Part shown: positions 1 to 9,260 of the stretch, piece by piece
Layout: the number at the start of each line of letters is the position of its first letter
Numbering within the stretch: the stretch's first letter is position 1
Assembly: GCA_905478035.1 (NCBI GenBank)
Contig: CAJQGX010000005.1
Location: 1-64,000, forward strand
Length of the DNA: 64,000 bases
Direction: 5' to 3'
Origin: an uncultured SAR86 cluster bacterium
GTDB lineage: Bacteria > Pseudomonadota > Gammaproteobacteria > Magnimaribacterales > D2472
Notes under the pieces: generated by a model
Seen by the model: only the letters and a program-made list of their open reading frames with translations
The model's database searches: none
What the model was told of the DNA's origin: nothing
Made by a program: the position numbers and the translations under genes

Positions 1-269
1 ATCAAGAAATTGAGACCTTAAAAATAGAAAATCAACTTAAGCTAACATTTATAGGTGAATGCTGGATAGAACTTTATTCAGGAGAAACTCTCATTGAAAG
101 TCAGTTATTCCAATCAGGAGATTTTTATCAAGTAATTATTCAAATGCCTTATAAAATTATTGTTGGAAATGCTGATGCAGTAATAGGGGCATATAATGGT
201 ATTGAGATTGATTTTATTACCAATGCTAATAGACTTAATGTAAATACTATTATTTTTAATGATGAATAA
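1..269 (+). CDS. rodZ: RodZ cytoskeletal protein, C-terminal part (partial)
   Basis: Only the last 88 codons are in the window; the reading frame is open from base 3 to a TAA at 267-269. The translation contains '[13 protein letters not shown]' and '[15 protein letters not shown]', the pattern of the periplasmic DUF4115 domain at the C-terminus of RodZ, the membrane protein that links MreB filaments to the wall-elongation machinery. The next gene is ispG, overlapping by 11 bases, and rodZ-ispG-hisS order is conserved in gammaproteobacteria. The cytoplasmic helix-turn-helix and membrane segment lie off the left edge, so the identification rests on the tail domain and context. Confidence 0.8.
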   Translation, partial: QEIETLKIENQLKLTFIGECWIELYSGETLIESQLFQSGDFYQVIIQMPYKIIVGNADAVIGAYNGIEIDFITNANRLNVNTIIFNDE

Positions 270-1359
270 TTGGATAACAAGAAAAGATACCAAAGCTATA
301 AATGTTGGCAATGTGGTTGTTGGTAATAAGAACCCTATTAGTGTCCAATCAATGACCAATACTAATACTTGTGATGTGATCGCTACTGTCAAACAAATCA
401 ATGATTTAAAGGCTGCTGGAGCAGATATAGTTAGGGTCTCAGTTCCAGGTTTTGAAGAAGCTGCTGCATTTAAAGAAATTAAGAAATCTGTTGATATGCC
501 ACTTGTTGCAGATATTCATTTCGATTATAAAATTGCACTTGAAGTAGCAGATACTGCAGATTGCTTGAGAATCAATCCTGGAAATATTGGAAAAGAGGCT
601 AGAGTAGCTGAAGTTATAAATGCAGCAAAATTTAATAATGTACCAATAAGAGTTGGAGTTAATGCTGGTTCTCTTGAAAAAGATCTTCAAAAAAAATATG
701 GTGAGCCAAATGCAGATGCTTTGGTTGAATCTGCACTAAGACACGTAGAAATACTTGATAAATTTAATTTCGACAATTATAAAATGAGCCTAAAAGCATC
801 TAATATTGAAATGACAGTTGAGGCTTATAGAAAAATATCTAAATTAATTAATCAGCCCTTGCATTTAGGTATTACCGAGGCAGGAAGTTACAGGGCTGGT
901 ACTGTAAAATCATCTATTGGAGTTGGTATGCTTCTCTCTGAAGGCATTGGAGATACTATTAGAATATCTCTTGCTTCTGATCCTGTAGATGAGATAAAAA
1001 TTGGCTGGGATATATTAAGAAGTCTAAATATAAGGAGTAGAGGAGTTAAAATAATTGCATGCCCAAGTTGTTCTCGTCAAAATTTTAATGTTATAGAAGT
1101 TGTAAACGAATTAGAAGAACGTCTTGAAGATATAAGTGAGGATATTGAGGTTGCTGTAATTGGCTGTTACGTTAACGGTCCAGGTGAAAGCAAAGCTGCA
1201 GAAATTGGATTGACTGGCGCTAGCCCTCAAAATTTATTATATGTTGACGGGTCGCCTGATAAAAAAATTAATAGTAAAGATATCGTCAAAGAAATTGAAG
1301 AGAGAGTAAGAACAAAAATTTCTTTAAGAGATTCACCAGAGATAATAGTAAGGAGCTGA
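259..1359 (+). CDS. ispG: 4-hydroxy-3-methylbut-2-enyl diphosphate synthase (IspG/GcpE)
   Basis: This is the [4Fe-4S] enzyme of the penultimate MEP-pathway step, converting methylerythritol cyclodiphosphate to HMBPP. At 366 residues it has normal length: an N-terminal TIM barrel ('[13 protein letters not shown]' near residue 25) and a C-terminal cluster-binding domain with Cys268, Cys271 ('IACPSCSRQ') and Cys303 ('GCYVNGPGE', followed by the conserved Glu310). Two adjacent ATGs (259 and 262) are possible; both overlap the end of rodZ, so translation is probably coupled. hisS follows one base after the stop. The last enzyme of the pathway, IspH, is also in this window at 27134. Confidence 0.97.
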   Translation: MMNNWITRKDTKAINVGNVVVGNKNPISVQSMTNTNTCDVIATVKQINDLKAAGADIVRVSVPGFEEAAAFKEIKKSVDMPLVADIHFDYKIALEVADTADCLRINPGNIGKEARVAEVINAAKFNNVPIRVGVNAGSLEKDLQKKYGEPNADALVESALRHVEILDKFNFDNYKMSLKASNIEMTVEAYRKISKLINQPLHLGITEAGSYRAGTVKSSIGVGMLLSEGIGDTIRISLASDPVDEIKIGWDILRSLNIRSRGVKIIACPSCSRQNFNVIEVVNELEERLEDISEDIEVAVIGCYVNGPGESKAAEIGLTGASPQNLLYVDGSPDKKINSKDIVKEIEERVRTKISLRDSPEIIVRS

Positions 1360-1360
1360 A

Positions 1361-2623
1361 ATGGATAAAATTCACTCATTAACAGGAATGCTAGATCACT
1401 ATAATGATGGTGATAAAGAAAATATGTCTGTAAAAATATTCGAGACTGAAAAAAGAATAAGAAAAATTTTTTTAAATTATAAATATAGTGAAATCAGAAC
1501 ACCTGCATTAGAAGATACTAATTTATTTATTCGCTCTGCAGGAGATGCATCAGACATAGTAAATAAAGAAATCTATTCTTTTGATGATAAAAATAATAAA
1601 AATATTGCTTTAAGACCAGAAGGAACTGCTAGCGTAATTAGGGCAGTAATTGAAAAAAAACTTGATCAATCAAGCCATAAACTTTGGTATATGGGACCAA
1701 TGTGGAGATATGAAAGGCCGCAAAAAGGAAGATATAGACAATTTTATCAAGCTGGTGTTGAAATTCTTGGCTACCATGAAGGCGCTGCAGAATTTGAGAT
1801 CATATCGATGGTATGTTCAATAATTGAAGAATTTAGTATAGAAAATTGCACAGTAAAAATAAATCATCTTGGCGATGAAGAAAGCAAAAAGTTATTTTGC
1901 AATGCTTTGGTTTCATATCTTGAGCCTTTCAAAGATCAGTTAGATGAAAAAGATCTTTCTAGACTTAGTAAAAACCCCTTAAGAGTTCTTGATTCAAAGA
2001 ATACAGAAACCCAATCTCTTCTAAAGAATGCACCATCTCTAAAAGATTTTATTAAACCTTCTGCATTATCTTTGCTAGAAAAAATAGAAAATGAATATAA
2101 GGATATATGCAATATTGAAATTGATTACACGTTAGTAAGAGGCCTTGATTATTATTCTGGTTTTGTATTTGAGGCTTTATCATCAGAACTTGGTGCTCAG
2201 GACTCTTTCCTAGGCGGTGGAAGATATGACAGTTTGTCATCAAAACTTGGTGGTAAAAGCCTTCCGTCTATAGGAATGGCGATAGGCATCGAAAGATTTG
2301 CAAGCTTAATCAAAAATTTTACAGTTTCGAATAAAATTGTTTCATTTATTACACTTACTAGCAATTTAGAGTCAAAACCATATAAAATAGCGCACCAACT
2401 TAGATCATTGAATAGTAATATTGTTTTAGATTTACAGTTATCTGAGGGCAGTCTTAAATCTAAACTCAGAAAAGCAAATAAAAATAATTCAGACTACGCA
2501 ATTATTATTGGAGAGGAAGAATTGAAGGATGGAACTGCTGTTATTAAGTTTTTGAATGATGAACTTAAAGATCAGCAAACTGTCTCAATTAAAGAATTGC
2601 TCAGTTTTTATAAAGCACTATAG
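1361..2623 (+). CDS. hisS: Histidyl-tRNA synthetase
   Basis: Class II aminoacyl-tRNA synthetase that charges tRNA-His. Its 420 residues match the bacterial family length. Visible signatures are the motif 2 region 'MWRYERPQKGRYRQFYQ', the histidine-binding 'LVRGLDYYSGFVFE' and the motif 3 region 'GGGRYDSL...GMAIGIERF'. An anticodon-binding domain makes up roughly the last 90 residues. The gene starts one base after ispG and is followed 15 bases later by yfgM, consistent with one transcript for ispG-hisS-yfgM-bamB-der. Confidence 0.97.
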   Translation: MDKIHSLTGMLDHYNDGDKENMSVKIFETEKRIRKIFLNYKYSEIRTPALEDTNLFIRSAGDASDIVNKEIYSFDDKNNKNIALRPEGTASVIRAVIEKKLDQSSHKLWYMGPMWRYERPQKGRYRQFYQAGVEILGYHEGAAEFEIISMVCSIIEEFSIENCTVKINHLGDEESKKLFCNALVSYLEPFKDQLDEKDLSRLSKNPLRVLDSKNTETQSLLKNAPSLKDFIKPSALSLLEKIENEYKDICNIEIDYTLVRGLDYYSGFVFEALSSELGAQDSFLGGGRYDSLSSKLGGKSLPSIGMAIGIERFASLIKNFTVSNKIVSFITLTSNLESKPYKIAHQLRSLNSNIVLDLQLSEGSLKSKLRKANKNNSDYAIIIGEEELKDGTAVIKFLNDELKDQQTVSIKELLSFYKAL

Positions 2624-2638
2624 CTTCAGGAAAAAATT

Positions 2639-3274
2639 ATGAATGAAATATATGACAACGATAAAAGATTTTCAGGTTTACAAAATTTCTATACAAAATA
2701 TAAAACAATTTTATTAATATCTGTTATATCTTTTGTCCTTGCTTTTGTTATTTCATTATCAATGAATCTTATTTCTAAAAATAATAATGAGAAAGCTGCA
2801 TTAGTTTTTAGTGAGTGGTCTGATTTTGTATCCCAAGATGATGAAGTTAATGCTCAGAATTCATTTAATGAGCTTGTTAATTCATATAAACAAACAGGAT
2901 ATACAAAAATTGCTTTACTTGAAGTGGCAACAGGCCAAGCTGCTGATGGCGATATTGATAACGCTCTTATTAATTTTTCTTTGCTTATTGATCTTACTGA
3001 CGGGTATAACGGCAATAAAATCTATAATAAGCTTGCCAGAGTTAGCTCTGCAAGAATATTGGTATCCAAAGAAAAGTTTGATGAAGCATTGGCTATACTT
3101 GAGAAATACTCATCTTCTTCAACAAATGCTTTTATTCATGAGCTAACAGGAGATATTCTTGTAAAAAAAGAACAAGACTCTCTTGCTAGGGAGCAGTATC
3201 TCAAGGCAGAAAACTCATATAGTGATGAGACATCAAAATCTATTGTTGCAATGAAGTTAACAGATCTAAAATGA
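2639..3274 (+). CDS. yfgM: YfgM-like tetratricopeptide membrane protein
   Basis: A 211-residue protein with a short cytoplasmic N-terminus, one hydrophobic segment at about residues 24-46, and a periplasmic helical repeat region ('GYTKIALLEVATGQAADGDIDNA' style TPR helices). In E. coli, YfgM is an ancillary subunit of the SecYEG translocon that works with periplasmic chaperones. Sequence identity in this family is low, so the call leans on topology, size and the conserved position between hisS and bamB. Its stop overlaps the bamB start by four bases (ATGA), implying coupled translation. Confidence 0.85.
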   Translation: MNEIYDNDKRFSGLQNFYTKYKTILLISVISFVLAFVISLSMNLISKNNNEKAALVFSEWSDFVSQDDEVNAQNSFNELVNSYKQTGYTKIALLEVATGQAADGDIDNALINFSLLIDLTDGYNGNKIYNKLARVSSARILVSKEKFDEALAILEKYSSSSTNAFIHELTGDILVKKEQDSLAREQYLKAENSYSDETSKSIVAMKLTDLK

Positions 3275-4443
3275 ACACTTCAAATACATTTCTTTATAGA
3301 AAGCATTTCATTACTTTGCTTGCTATAGCTTTACTTTCCTCTTGTTCTTCAATGGAGTCATTGAGGTTTTGGGATAATGATGAAATAGATCTTGATGAGC
3401 CTAGACCTTTGGTTTCATTTACAAATAAGCTGGAGCTCAATCAAAATTGGAATATTAAATTTGATGGAGAAAACTCTCTTGGAAATTTTATACCTGCTTT
3501 TAGTGGAGATAATTTATTTGCATCTGATAGCTCAGGAAATATCAAATCTATAGAAATACTATCTGGCAAAGTGATTTGGGAGACTGAGACTAACTTTCTT
3601 TCATCAGGTATTGCAGCTGGATTTGGAATTTTGGTTATATCTGATGTAGATGGAAATGTAATTGCATTAGATCAAAAAGATGGGACTCAATTGTGGGCTG
3701 CCAATGTAAAAGGTGAAGTCTTATCAGCTGCTGCCATAGATGCTAAATATATTATTGTTAAAACCGGGTCGGGTGATTTAATTGCACTTGACAAAAATAG
3801 TGGCGAAACAAAATGGTCATATAGATCTAAACTTCCAACTCTAACAATTAGAGGTAGTAGCAGCCCAGTTATATTTGAAAATGAAATTTACGCTACCTTT
3901 GATAGCGGAAGACTTGGAGTCTTTCAAATTGATTCGGGCTTTCCTGTATGGGATGGAGCTATATCATATGTTAGCGGTGCTTCAGAACTTGAAAATATAA
4001 TTGATGCTGATTCAAATCCTGTGATTGATTCTGGACTAGTATTTACAACAAATTATCAAGGAAACCTTAATATTTTTGATATTGCTCAAAAAAGGTCTGT
4101 TTGGACAGCAGAAGTTTCATCATTTTATTCTCCTGTTGTTCTAAGAGGTGTAATGGGAGTAGTTGAGTCAAATTCAAATATCAAATCTTTTTCTATGAAA
4201 AGTTTTGAAGAATCATGGAGCACTGATGAATATTCTAATAGGGTTCTATCAAATCCAATTAGTTTCAATGGATATATCGTAGTTGGTGATTTTGAAGGAT
4301 ATATTCACCTTATAGATCCTCTTAACGGAAAAACTGTTAGTAGAAAAAAAATATCTAAAAAACCAATCAAAAGCTTGATTAGCAGAAGCAATAATTTTTA
4401 TGTAATTGACCAGGGATTCAGTTTATATTCGATAAGTATATAA
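3271..4443 (+). CDS. bamB: Outer membrane assembly lipoprotein BamB
   Basis: Scaffold subunit of the BAM complex that inserts beta-barrels into the outer membrane. The N-terminus has a lipoprotein signal with lipobox L22-S23-S24-Cys25; the serine after the cysteine suggests outer-membrane sorting. The rest is a PQQ-type beta-propeller with repeated blades such as 'GKVIWETET', 'GTQLWAANV', 'GETKWSYRS' and 'FPVWDGAI', ending with 'IHLIDPLNGKTV'. The 390-residue length is standard. It sits between yfgM and der as in other gammaproteobacteria. Its likely clients here include the two TonB-dependent receptors at 39974-45602. Confidence 0.95.
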   Translation: MNTSNTFLYRKHFITLLAIALLSSCSSMESLRFWDNDEIDLDEPRPLVSFTNKLELNQNWNIKFDGENSLGNFIPAFSGDNLFASDSSGNIKSIEILSGKVIWETETNFLSSGIAAGFGILVISDVDGNVIALDQKDGTQLWAANVKGEVLSAAAIDAKYIIVKTGSGDLIALDKNSGETKWSYRSKLPTLTIRGSSSPVIFENEIYATFDSGRLGVFQIDSGFPVWDGAISYVSGASELENIIDADSNPVIDSGLVFTTNYQGNLNIFDIAQKRSVWTAEVSSFYSPVVLRGVMGVVESNSNIKSFSMKSFEESWSTDEYSNRVLSNPISFNGYIVVGDFEGYIHLIDPLNGKTVSRKKISKKPIKSLISRSNNFYVIDQGFSLYSISI

Positions 4444-4458
4444 ATATGAAACTAGCTT

Positions 4459-5844
4459 ATGTTTACTTCAATCGCAATTATAGGTAGGCCAAATGTTGGC
4501 AAATCAACCTTATTTAATAAGCTAACAAGATCTCGTAAAGCTATAGTCTCAGACTTTTCTGGATTAACTAAAGATAGGAACTATGGCTATATAACTTTCG
4601 GAGACCAGAAAACATTATTAATTGATACTGGCGGCATAGCCCAAGATGAATCAATTCTAAAAGAAGATATTGCAGAGCAGGCTTGGATTGCTGCAGAAGA
4701 GTCAAGTCTTATAATTTTTCTTTTAGATGGATCTGAGAATTTAAATAAAGAAGACTTAGATATTCTTACAAGTCTTAGAAAGCTCAATAAAAAATTTATA
4801 ACTGTTTTAAATAAAATTGACAAAAAAACAGATTCACTTCTCAAGGTTGATTTAAACAAAAAGGGCATAAATGATTATTTTGAGATTAGTGCCGAACATT
4901 CAAGAAATATAAGCGATCTTCGTTCGTTTATAAAAGACTCATTACCAACAGAAAAATACGAATCACCAGAAGGAAAAAAAATAGCTGTTTTAGGTCGGCC
5001 AAATGCTGGAAAGTCTACTTTTATAAATAAATTTATCAAAGAAGATAGATTAATCGTGTCTGAAATAGCTGGTACAACTATAGATGCTATTAGTATTCCA
5101 TTTTCTGTTGATGATAAGGATTTTATTTTTATTGATACTGCTGGTATTAGAAAGGGCTATAGAAATAGTCATAAGATTGAATATTTTTCATATGTAAGAG
5201 CTATGCATTCAGTAGAGGAGTGTGATGTTGTTATTTTTATATGCGATGCCCAAGAGGGTTTAGTTGATCAAGATCTCAAAATAATAAATATGATATGTGA
5301 GATGGGTAAGCCAGTTCTAATCGCTTTTAATAAAATTGATTTACTCTCAAAAAAACAAAAGGAAGAGATTTATGAAACTAAAAGAGCTCAATCTAATTTT
5401 GTTGCTGATTTTATAAAATTAGAGATTTCTGGTATCAAAGGTTTAGGTTTTAAGAGACTTTTTAGAATAGCAAACAGTCTCATAGACAGATCTCAGAAAA
5501 AACATTCAACCTCATCACTTAATCAGATGCTTGGTAAATTTATATCTCAAAGCGCTCCTCCGTCAGTCAGCGGTAGGGTTTTAAAGCTAAAACATGTCCA
5601 TTTCGCAGGTATTAACCCAACTACTTTAGTGATCCACTCCAATCAAGATAAGAAGATACCTCAGAACTATAAAAAATATCTTGAAAATTCTTTTCGTTCA
5701 GCACTTAAGTTACAAAGTATTCAATTAAGATTGATTTTTAGGAAGTCTGAAAATCCATATGAATCAAAAGTTAATAAATTAACTGATAGGCAAATAAAGA
5801 AGAAACAAAGATTAATTAAATATAATAAAAAAAATAAGAAGTAA
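4459..5844 (+). CDS. der: Ribosome-assembly GTPase Der (EngA)
   Basis: Essential GTPase with two tandem G domains needed for 50S subunit maturation. Both P-loops are visible, 'GRPNVGKST' near residue 10 and 'GRPNAGKST' near residue 179, each with its own DTGG/DTAG G3 motif and NKID G4 motif. A KH-like C-terminal domain follows from about residue 355, ending in a lysine-rich tail. The 461-residue length is typical. The lack of a gap after bamB suggests it is the last gene of the ispG operon. A separate promoter precedes the following sdh operon. Confidence 0.97.
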   Translation: MFTSIAIIGRPNVGKSTLFNKLTRSRKAIVSDFSGLTKDRNYGYITFGDQKTLLIDTGGIAQDESILKEDIAEQAWIAAEESSLIIFLLDGSENLNKEDLDILTSLRKLNKKFITVLNKIDKKTDSLLKVDLNKKGINDYFEISAEHSRNISDLRSFIKDSLPTEKYESPEGKKIAVLGRPNAGKSTFINKFIKEDRLIVSEIAGTTIDAISIPFSVDDKDFIFIDTAGIRKGYRNSHKIEYFSYVRAMHSVEECDVVIFICDAQEGLVDQDLKIINMICEMGKPVLIAFNKIDLLSKKQKEEIYETKRAQSNFVADFIKLEISGIKGLGFKRLFRIANSLIDRSQKKHSTSSLNQMLGKFISQSAPPSVSGRVLKLKHVHFAGINPTTLVIHSNQDKKIPQNYKKYLENSFRSALKLQSIQLRLIFRKSENPYESKVNKLTDRQIKKKQRLIKYNKKNKK

Positions 5845-5852
5845 TATATTTT

Positions 5853-5885
5853 TTCATAATCAGAGAAAGAATTCTCCTGTATAAT
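5853..5885 (+). promoter_or_regulatory. Putative sigma-70 promoter of the sdh-suc operon
   Basis: A perfect -10 hexamer TATAAT lies at 5880-5885, directly preceded by TG. A recognisable -35 is weak (TTCATA at 5853-5858 is too far; TAATCA at 5857-5862 has 17-bp spacing). A small inverted repeat, GAGAA-AGAA-TTCTC at 5863-5876, occupies the spacer and could be an operator. The site lies 44 bases before the sdhC ATG, the only sizeable gap ahead of the TCA operon. Confidence 0.5.
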
Positions 5886-5928
5886 CTGTCAACACTTTAA
5901 ATTACATTAAACTATAATTTTTTTGACT

Positions 5929-6312
5929 ATGAATCAAAGACCTGTATATATTGACTTAAGAAAAATAAAGTTACCAATGTCAGCTTTTTCATCTATTACC
6001 CATAGACTTTCTGGTATGTATATTTTTTTTATTTCCTTACCTCTTTTTATTTACTTGCTATTCAACTCTACTAAAAATAAAACATCGTTTAATTTGGTTT
6101 ATGAAGACTTACAGTCAATATCCATATTTTCTATTTTTATTTTTTTGAGTTTTGCTATCTTTTGGTATCACATCCTTACAGGTGTCAGGCATCTGATTAT
6201 GGACTTTTTCCATATCGGTGAAACCTTAGAAGGCGCATACTATTCATCAATTTTTGTTCTAGCTTTATGGCTTATGACAACAATTGGGTTATTTGGGTAT
6301 TTTTATTTATGA
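5929..6312 (+). CDS. sdhC: Succinate dehydrogenase cytochrome b556 subunit
   Basis: Membrane anchor of complex II that helps bind haem b and ubiquinone. The N-terminus 'RPVYIDLRKIKLPMSAFSS' then 'THRLSGMY' is diagnostic for SdhC: the Ser and Arg near the quinone site lie in 'SITHRLSG'. Three hydrophobic helices follow, and the haem-ligand region is 'HILTGVRHLIMDF'. I place the start at the ATG at 5929; a TTG two codons upstream (5923) is in frame but adds nothing conserved. The 127-residue product overlaps sdhD through ATGA at 6309-6312. Confidence 0.92.
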   Translation: MNQRPVYIDLRKIKLPMSAFSSITHRLSGMYIFFISLPLFIYLLFNSTKNKTSFNLVYEDLQSISIFSIFIFLSFAIFWYHILTGVRHLIMDFFHIGETLEGAYYSSIFVLALWLMTTIGLFGYFYL

Positions 6313-6668
6313 AAGGTTCACTAATTTGGTCCATTCAAAGATACAGCTCGCTATTTATTCTTGCTTACTTTGTATACTTTGTTTTTTACTTATTGAATGC
6401 AACTGATTCATATCATGAGTGGTCTCTTTTTATATCATCCTTTGAAATGAGAGCAGCAACTTCATTAACTGCATTACTAATAATTCTTCATGCATATATT
6501 GGCCTTTGGACTGTTGGAACAGATTATCTGACCAAAAGGACACTTGGTTTTTTAAATAAAGGTTTATCAAATCAAGCAAACTTAATAAGGGGAATATACT
6601 ATTTTATATTTATCTTTAGCGGACTGCTTTATTTAGGAGTAATCTTATATATAATATGGACAATATAA
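6309..6668 (+). CDS. sdhD: Succinate dehydrogenase membrane anchor subunit
   Basis: Second small integral-membrane subunit of complex II. The 119-residue protein has three predicted transmembrane helices and the segment 'ILHAYIGLWTVGTDYL', containing the His haem ligand and the Asp-Tyr of the SdhD quinone site ('H...G...DY'). An in-frame ATG at 6267 lies deep inside sdhC; ATG 6309 overlapping the sdhC stop is much more likely and gives the usual family length. The next gene, sdhA, starts 45 bases downstream behind an AAAGG ribosome-binding site. Confidence 0.9.
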   Translation: MKGSLIWSIQRYSSLFILAYFVYFVFYLLNATDSYHEWSLFISSFEMRAATSLTALLIILHAYIGLWTVGTDYLTKRTLGFLNKGLSNQANLIRGIYYFIFIFSGLLYLGVILYIIWTI

Positions 6669-6713
6669 ATGATTAATATAATTAATTATAAAAATAAATA
6701 ATAAAGGTCTTTA

Positions 6714-8501
6714 ATGAGCAATAGTATTTTAACCAATGATATAAAAACAATAGAATTCGATGCTCTTATAGTCGGCGGTGGTGGCTCAGGGATGAGGGCT
6801 TCTTTAGAATTAGCTAAATCTGGACTTAAAACTGCAGTTGTATCAAAAGTATTTCCAACTAGATCTCATACAGTTTCAGCTCAAGGTGGGATTACATGTG
6901 CAATAGCAAGCGCAGATCCAAATGATGATTGGAGATGGCATATGTATGATACCGTCAAGGGTGCTGATTTTATTGGTGATCAGGATGCAATAGAATATTT
7001 GTGTTCAGAAGGTCCTAAAGCTGTTTTTGAACTTGAGCACATGGGTTTGCCGTTCTCAAGGTTTGAAAATGGTAGAATTTATCAAAGACCATTTGGTGGT
7101 CAGTCTAAGGATTTTGGTAAAGGTGGCCAAGCTGCAAGAACATGTGCAGCTGCAGATAGAACTGGCCATGCTCTGCTTCATACTTTATATCAAAACAATG
7201 TTAAAGAAGGCACAAACTTTCTGAATGAGTGGTTTGCAGTAGATATAGTCAAAAATAGTAAAGATGAGGTAACGGGTGTAATAGCTTTCTCAATTGAATC
7301 CGGTGAGGTTGCGTATTTGAAAGCACAGGCTACTGTTATGGCAACAGGTGGAGCAGGAAGGATATATGCATCAACTACCAATGCATTAATAAATACTGGT
7401 GATGGCCTAGCAATGGCTTTAAGAGCTGGTTTCCCAGCTCAAGATATGGAGATGTGGCAATTTCATCCCACTGGAATATATGGAGCAGGTTCATTAGTAA
7501 CAGAAGGTTGTAGAGGAGAGGGTGGCTATCTCATTAATAAAGATGGCGAGAGATTTATGGAAAGATATGCTCCAAATGTTAAAGATTTAGCTGGAAGAGA
7601 TGTTGTTGCACGATCAATGGTATTAGAAATTTTAGAAGGAAGAGGTTGTGGTGAAAATGGTGATCATATATTCCTTAAACTAGATCATCTAGGCGCAGAT
7701 GTACTTAATTCAAAACTACCAGGTATATGTGAGCTCTCAAGAACCTTTGCTCATGTTGATCCTATATATGAACCAATTCCTGTAGTGCCAACATGTCACT
7801 ATATGATGGGTGGCACCCCAACAAATGTTAATGGCCAGGCTTTTAAAAGAACAAATGGAAATGATTCAATTATTTCAGGTTTATTTGCAGCAGGTGAAGC
7901 TGCATGTGTATCTGTGCATGGAGCAAATAGGCTTGGCGGTAATTCTCTTTTAGACTTAGTTGTTTTTGGAAGAGCAACTGGAATGCATATACAAGAAGAA
8001 CTTAAATCTGGCGGTGGTGTTGAATCTTCTTCTAATGATGATATTAATGCATCACTTGAGCGTTTAAATAAATTAAATGAATCTACTAGTGGGCATGATA
8101 CTGCTTCAGTAAAGAGAGAGTTACAGGAATGTATGCAAAATTATTTTGGTGTTTTCAGAAGAGGCGATTTTATGGAAAAAGGCTTAAATGAGTTATCTGA
8201 AATTAGAGAGAAAGTTAATAACTTACATCTTAAAGATAAAAGTTCTGCATTCAATACTAGTAGAGTTGAGGCAATAGAGCTTCAAAATCTATTTGAAGTT
8301 GCTGAGGCTACAGCTATATCTGCTTTTGAAAGAAATGAAAGTAGAGGGGCACATGCTAGAGATGATTTCCCTGATAGGGATGATGAGAATTGGTTATGTC
8401 ACTCTTTTTATGATCCAGTCGATAAAAAAGTTTCAAAAAGAGAAGTAAATTTTGCTCCTACAAAAGTAGATGCATTTCCACCTATAGTGAGAACTTATTA
8501 A
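6714..8501 (+). CDS. sdhA: Succinate dehydrogenase flavoprotein subunit
   Basis: Catalytic subunit of complex II, oxidising succinate to fumarate with covalently bound FAD. The FAD-binding 'GGGGSGMRA' lies near residue 21, and His52 in '[11 protein letters not shown]' is the expected flavinylation site. Active-site segments include '[11 protein letters not shown]', '[10 protein letters not shown]', '[10 protein letters not shown]' and '[13 protein letters not shown]'. The 595-residue length is typical. Its TAA stop shares a base with the ATG of sdhB. Confidence 0.98.
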   Translation: MSNSILTNDIKTIEFDALIVGGGGSGMRASLELAKSGLKTAVVSKVFPTRSHTVSAQGGITCAIASADPNDDWRWHMYDTVKGADFIGDQDAIEYLCSEGPKAVFELEHMGLPFSRFENGRIYQRPFGGQSKDFGKGGQAARTCAAADRTGHALLHTLYQNNVKEGTNFLNEWFAVDIVKNSKDEVTGVIAFSIESGEVAYLKAQATVMATGGAGRIYASTTNALINTGDGLAMALRAGFPAQDMEMWQFHPTGIYGAGSLVTEGCRGEGGYLINKDGERFMERYAPNVKDLAGRDVVARSMVLEILEGRGCGENGDHIFLKLDHLGADVLNSKLPGICELSRTFAHVDPIYEPIPVVPTCHYMMGGTPTNVNGQAFKRTNGNDSIISGLFAAGEAACVSVHGANRLGGNSLLDLVVFGRATGMHIQEELKSGGGVESSSNDDINASLERLNKLNESTSGHDTASVKRELQECMQNYFGVFRRGDFMEKGLNELSEIREKVNNLHLKDKSSAFNTSRVEAIELQNLFEVAEATAISAFERNESRGAHARDDFPDRDDENWLCHSFYDPVDKKVSKREVNFAPTKVDAFPPIVRTY

Positions 8502-9244
8502 TGTCTGGCAATCAATTAGAAGTGAGTATGTATAGATACAATCCTGAACAGGATAAATTTCCGTACATGAAAAAATATAAAATAGATAAACCAGCTAGAG
8601 ATATTATGGTTCTCGATTTGCTCCATCTACTTAAAGAAGAAGATGAATCAATTTCTTATAGAAGATCCTGCAGAGAAGGTGTATGCGGTTCTGACGGAAT
8701 GAATATAAATGGTAAAAATGGCCTGGCATGCATAACACCAATATCATCTGTTTTAAAAAAAGATAAGATTGAATTGAGACCCCTTCCAGGACTTCCTGTT
8801 ATTCGAGATCTTGTTGTTGATATGACAGAGTTCTATGCACAATACGAAAAAATAAAACCATTTTTACAAAACAATACAACAGCGCCTGAGCAAGAAAGAC
8901 TTCAATCTCCTGAAGATAGAGATAAATTAGATGGTTTATATGAGTGTATTCTTTGTGCTTGTTGCTCAACAAGTTGCCCATCATTTTGGTGGAATCCTGA
9001 TAAGTTTGTAGGACCAGCAGCTTTACTTCAGGCATACAGATTTATTGCAGATTCAAGAGACCTTGAAACAGTTGAAAGGCTTGATGAGCTTTCAGATCCA
9101 TTTAGTGTTTATAGATGTCATGGAATTATGAATTGTGTCAGTGTTTGCCCAAAAGGCTTGAACCCAAATAAAGCAATTGGAGAAATAAAATCAATGCTTT
9201 TAAAGTCTAAGAAGAATATAATTACATCCGATGGAACTAATTAA
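8501..9244 (+). CDS. sdhB: Succinate dehydrogenase iron-sulfur subunit
   Basis: Electron-transfer subunit of complex II with three Fe-S clusters. The [2Fe-2S] ligands are in 'SCREGVCGSDGMNING' plus the later 'LAC', and the [4Fe-4S] and [3Fe-4S] ligands are in 'CILCACCSTSCPS' and 'CVSVCPKGLNP'. The 247-residue length is normal. The start overlaps the sdhA stop by one base, giving coupled translation. sucA follows after 16 bases, continuing the same operon. Confidence 0.97.
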   Translation: MSGNQLEVSMYRYNPEQDKFPYMKKYKIDKPARDIMVLDLLHLLKEEDESISYRRSCREGVCGSDGMNINGKNGLACITPISSVLKKDKIELRPLPGLPVIRDLVVDMTEFYAQYEKIKPFLQNNTTAPEQERLQSPEDRDKLDGLYECILCACCSTSCPSFWWNPDKFVGPAALLQAYRFIADSRDLETVERLDELSDPFSVYRCHGIMNCVSVCPKGLNPNKAIGEIKSMLLKSKKNIITSDGTN

Positions 9245-9260
9245 AAAAATTACTTAGACA

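Noticed and set aside
114-401. Minus-strand open frame of 95 codons opposite rodZ and ispG
   Set aside because: It is antisense to two well-supported genes, is low-complexity (Ile/Asn-rich) and has no family features; it is a shadow of AT-rich coding DNA.
2811-3146. Plus-strand 111-codon frame inside yfgM
   Set aside because: It is a +1 frame shadow rich in Leu/Ile with no start signal, fully inside yfgM.
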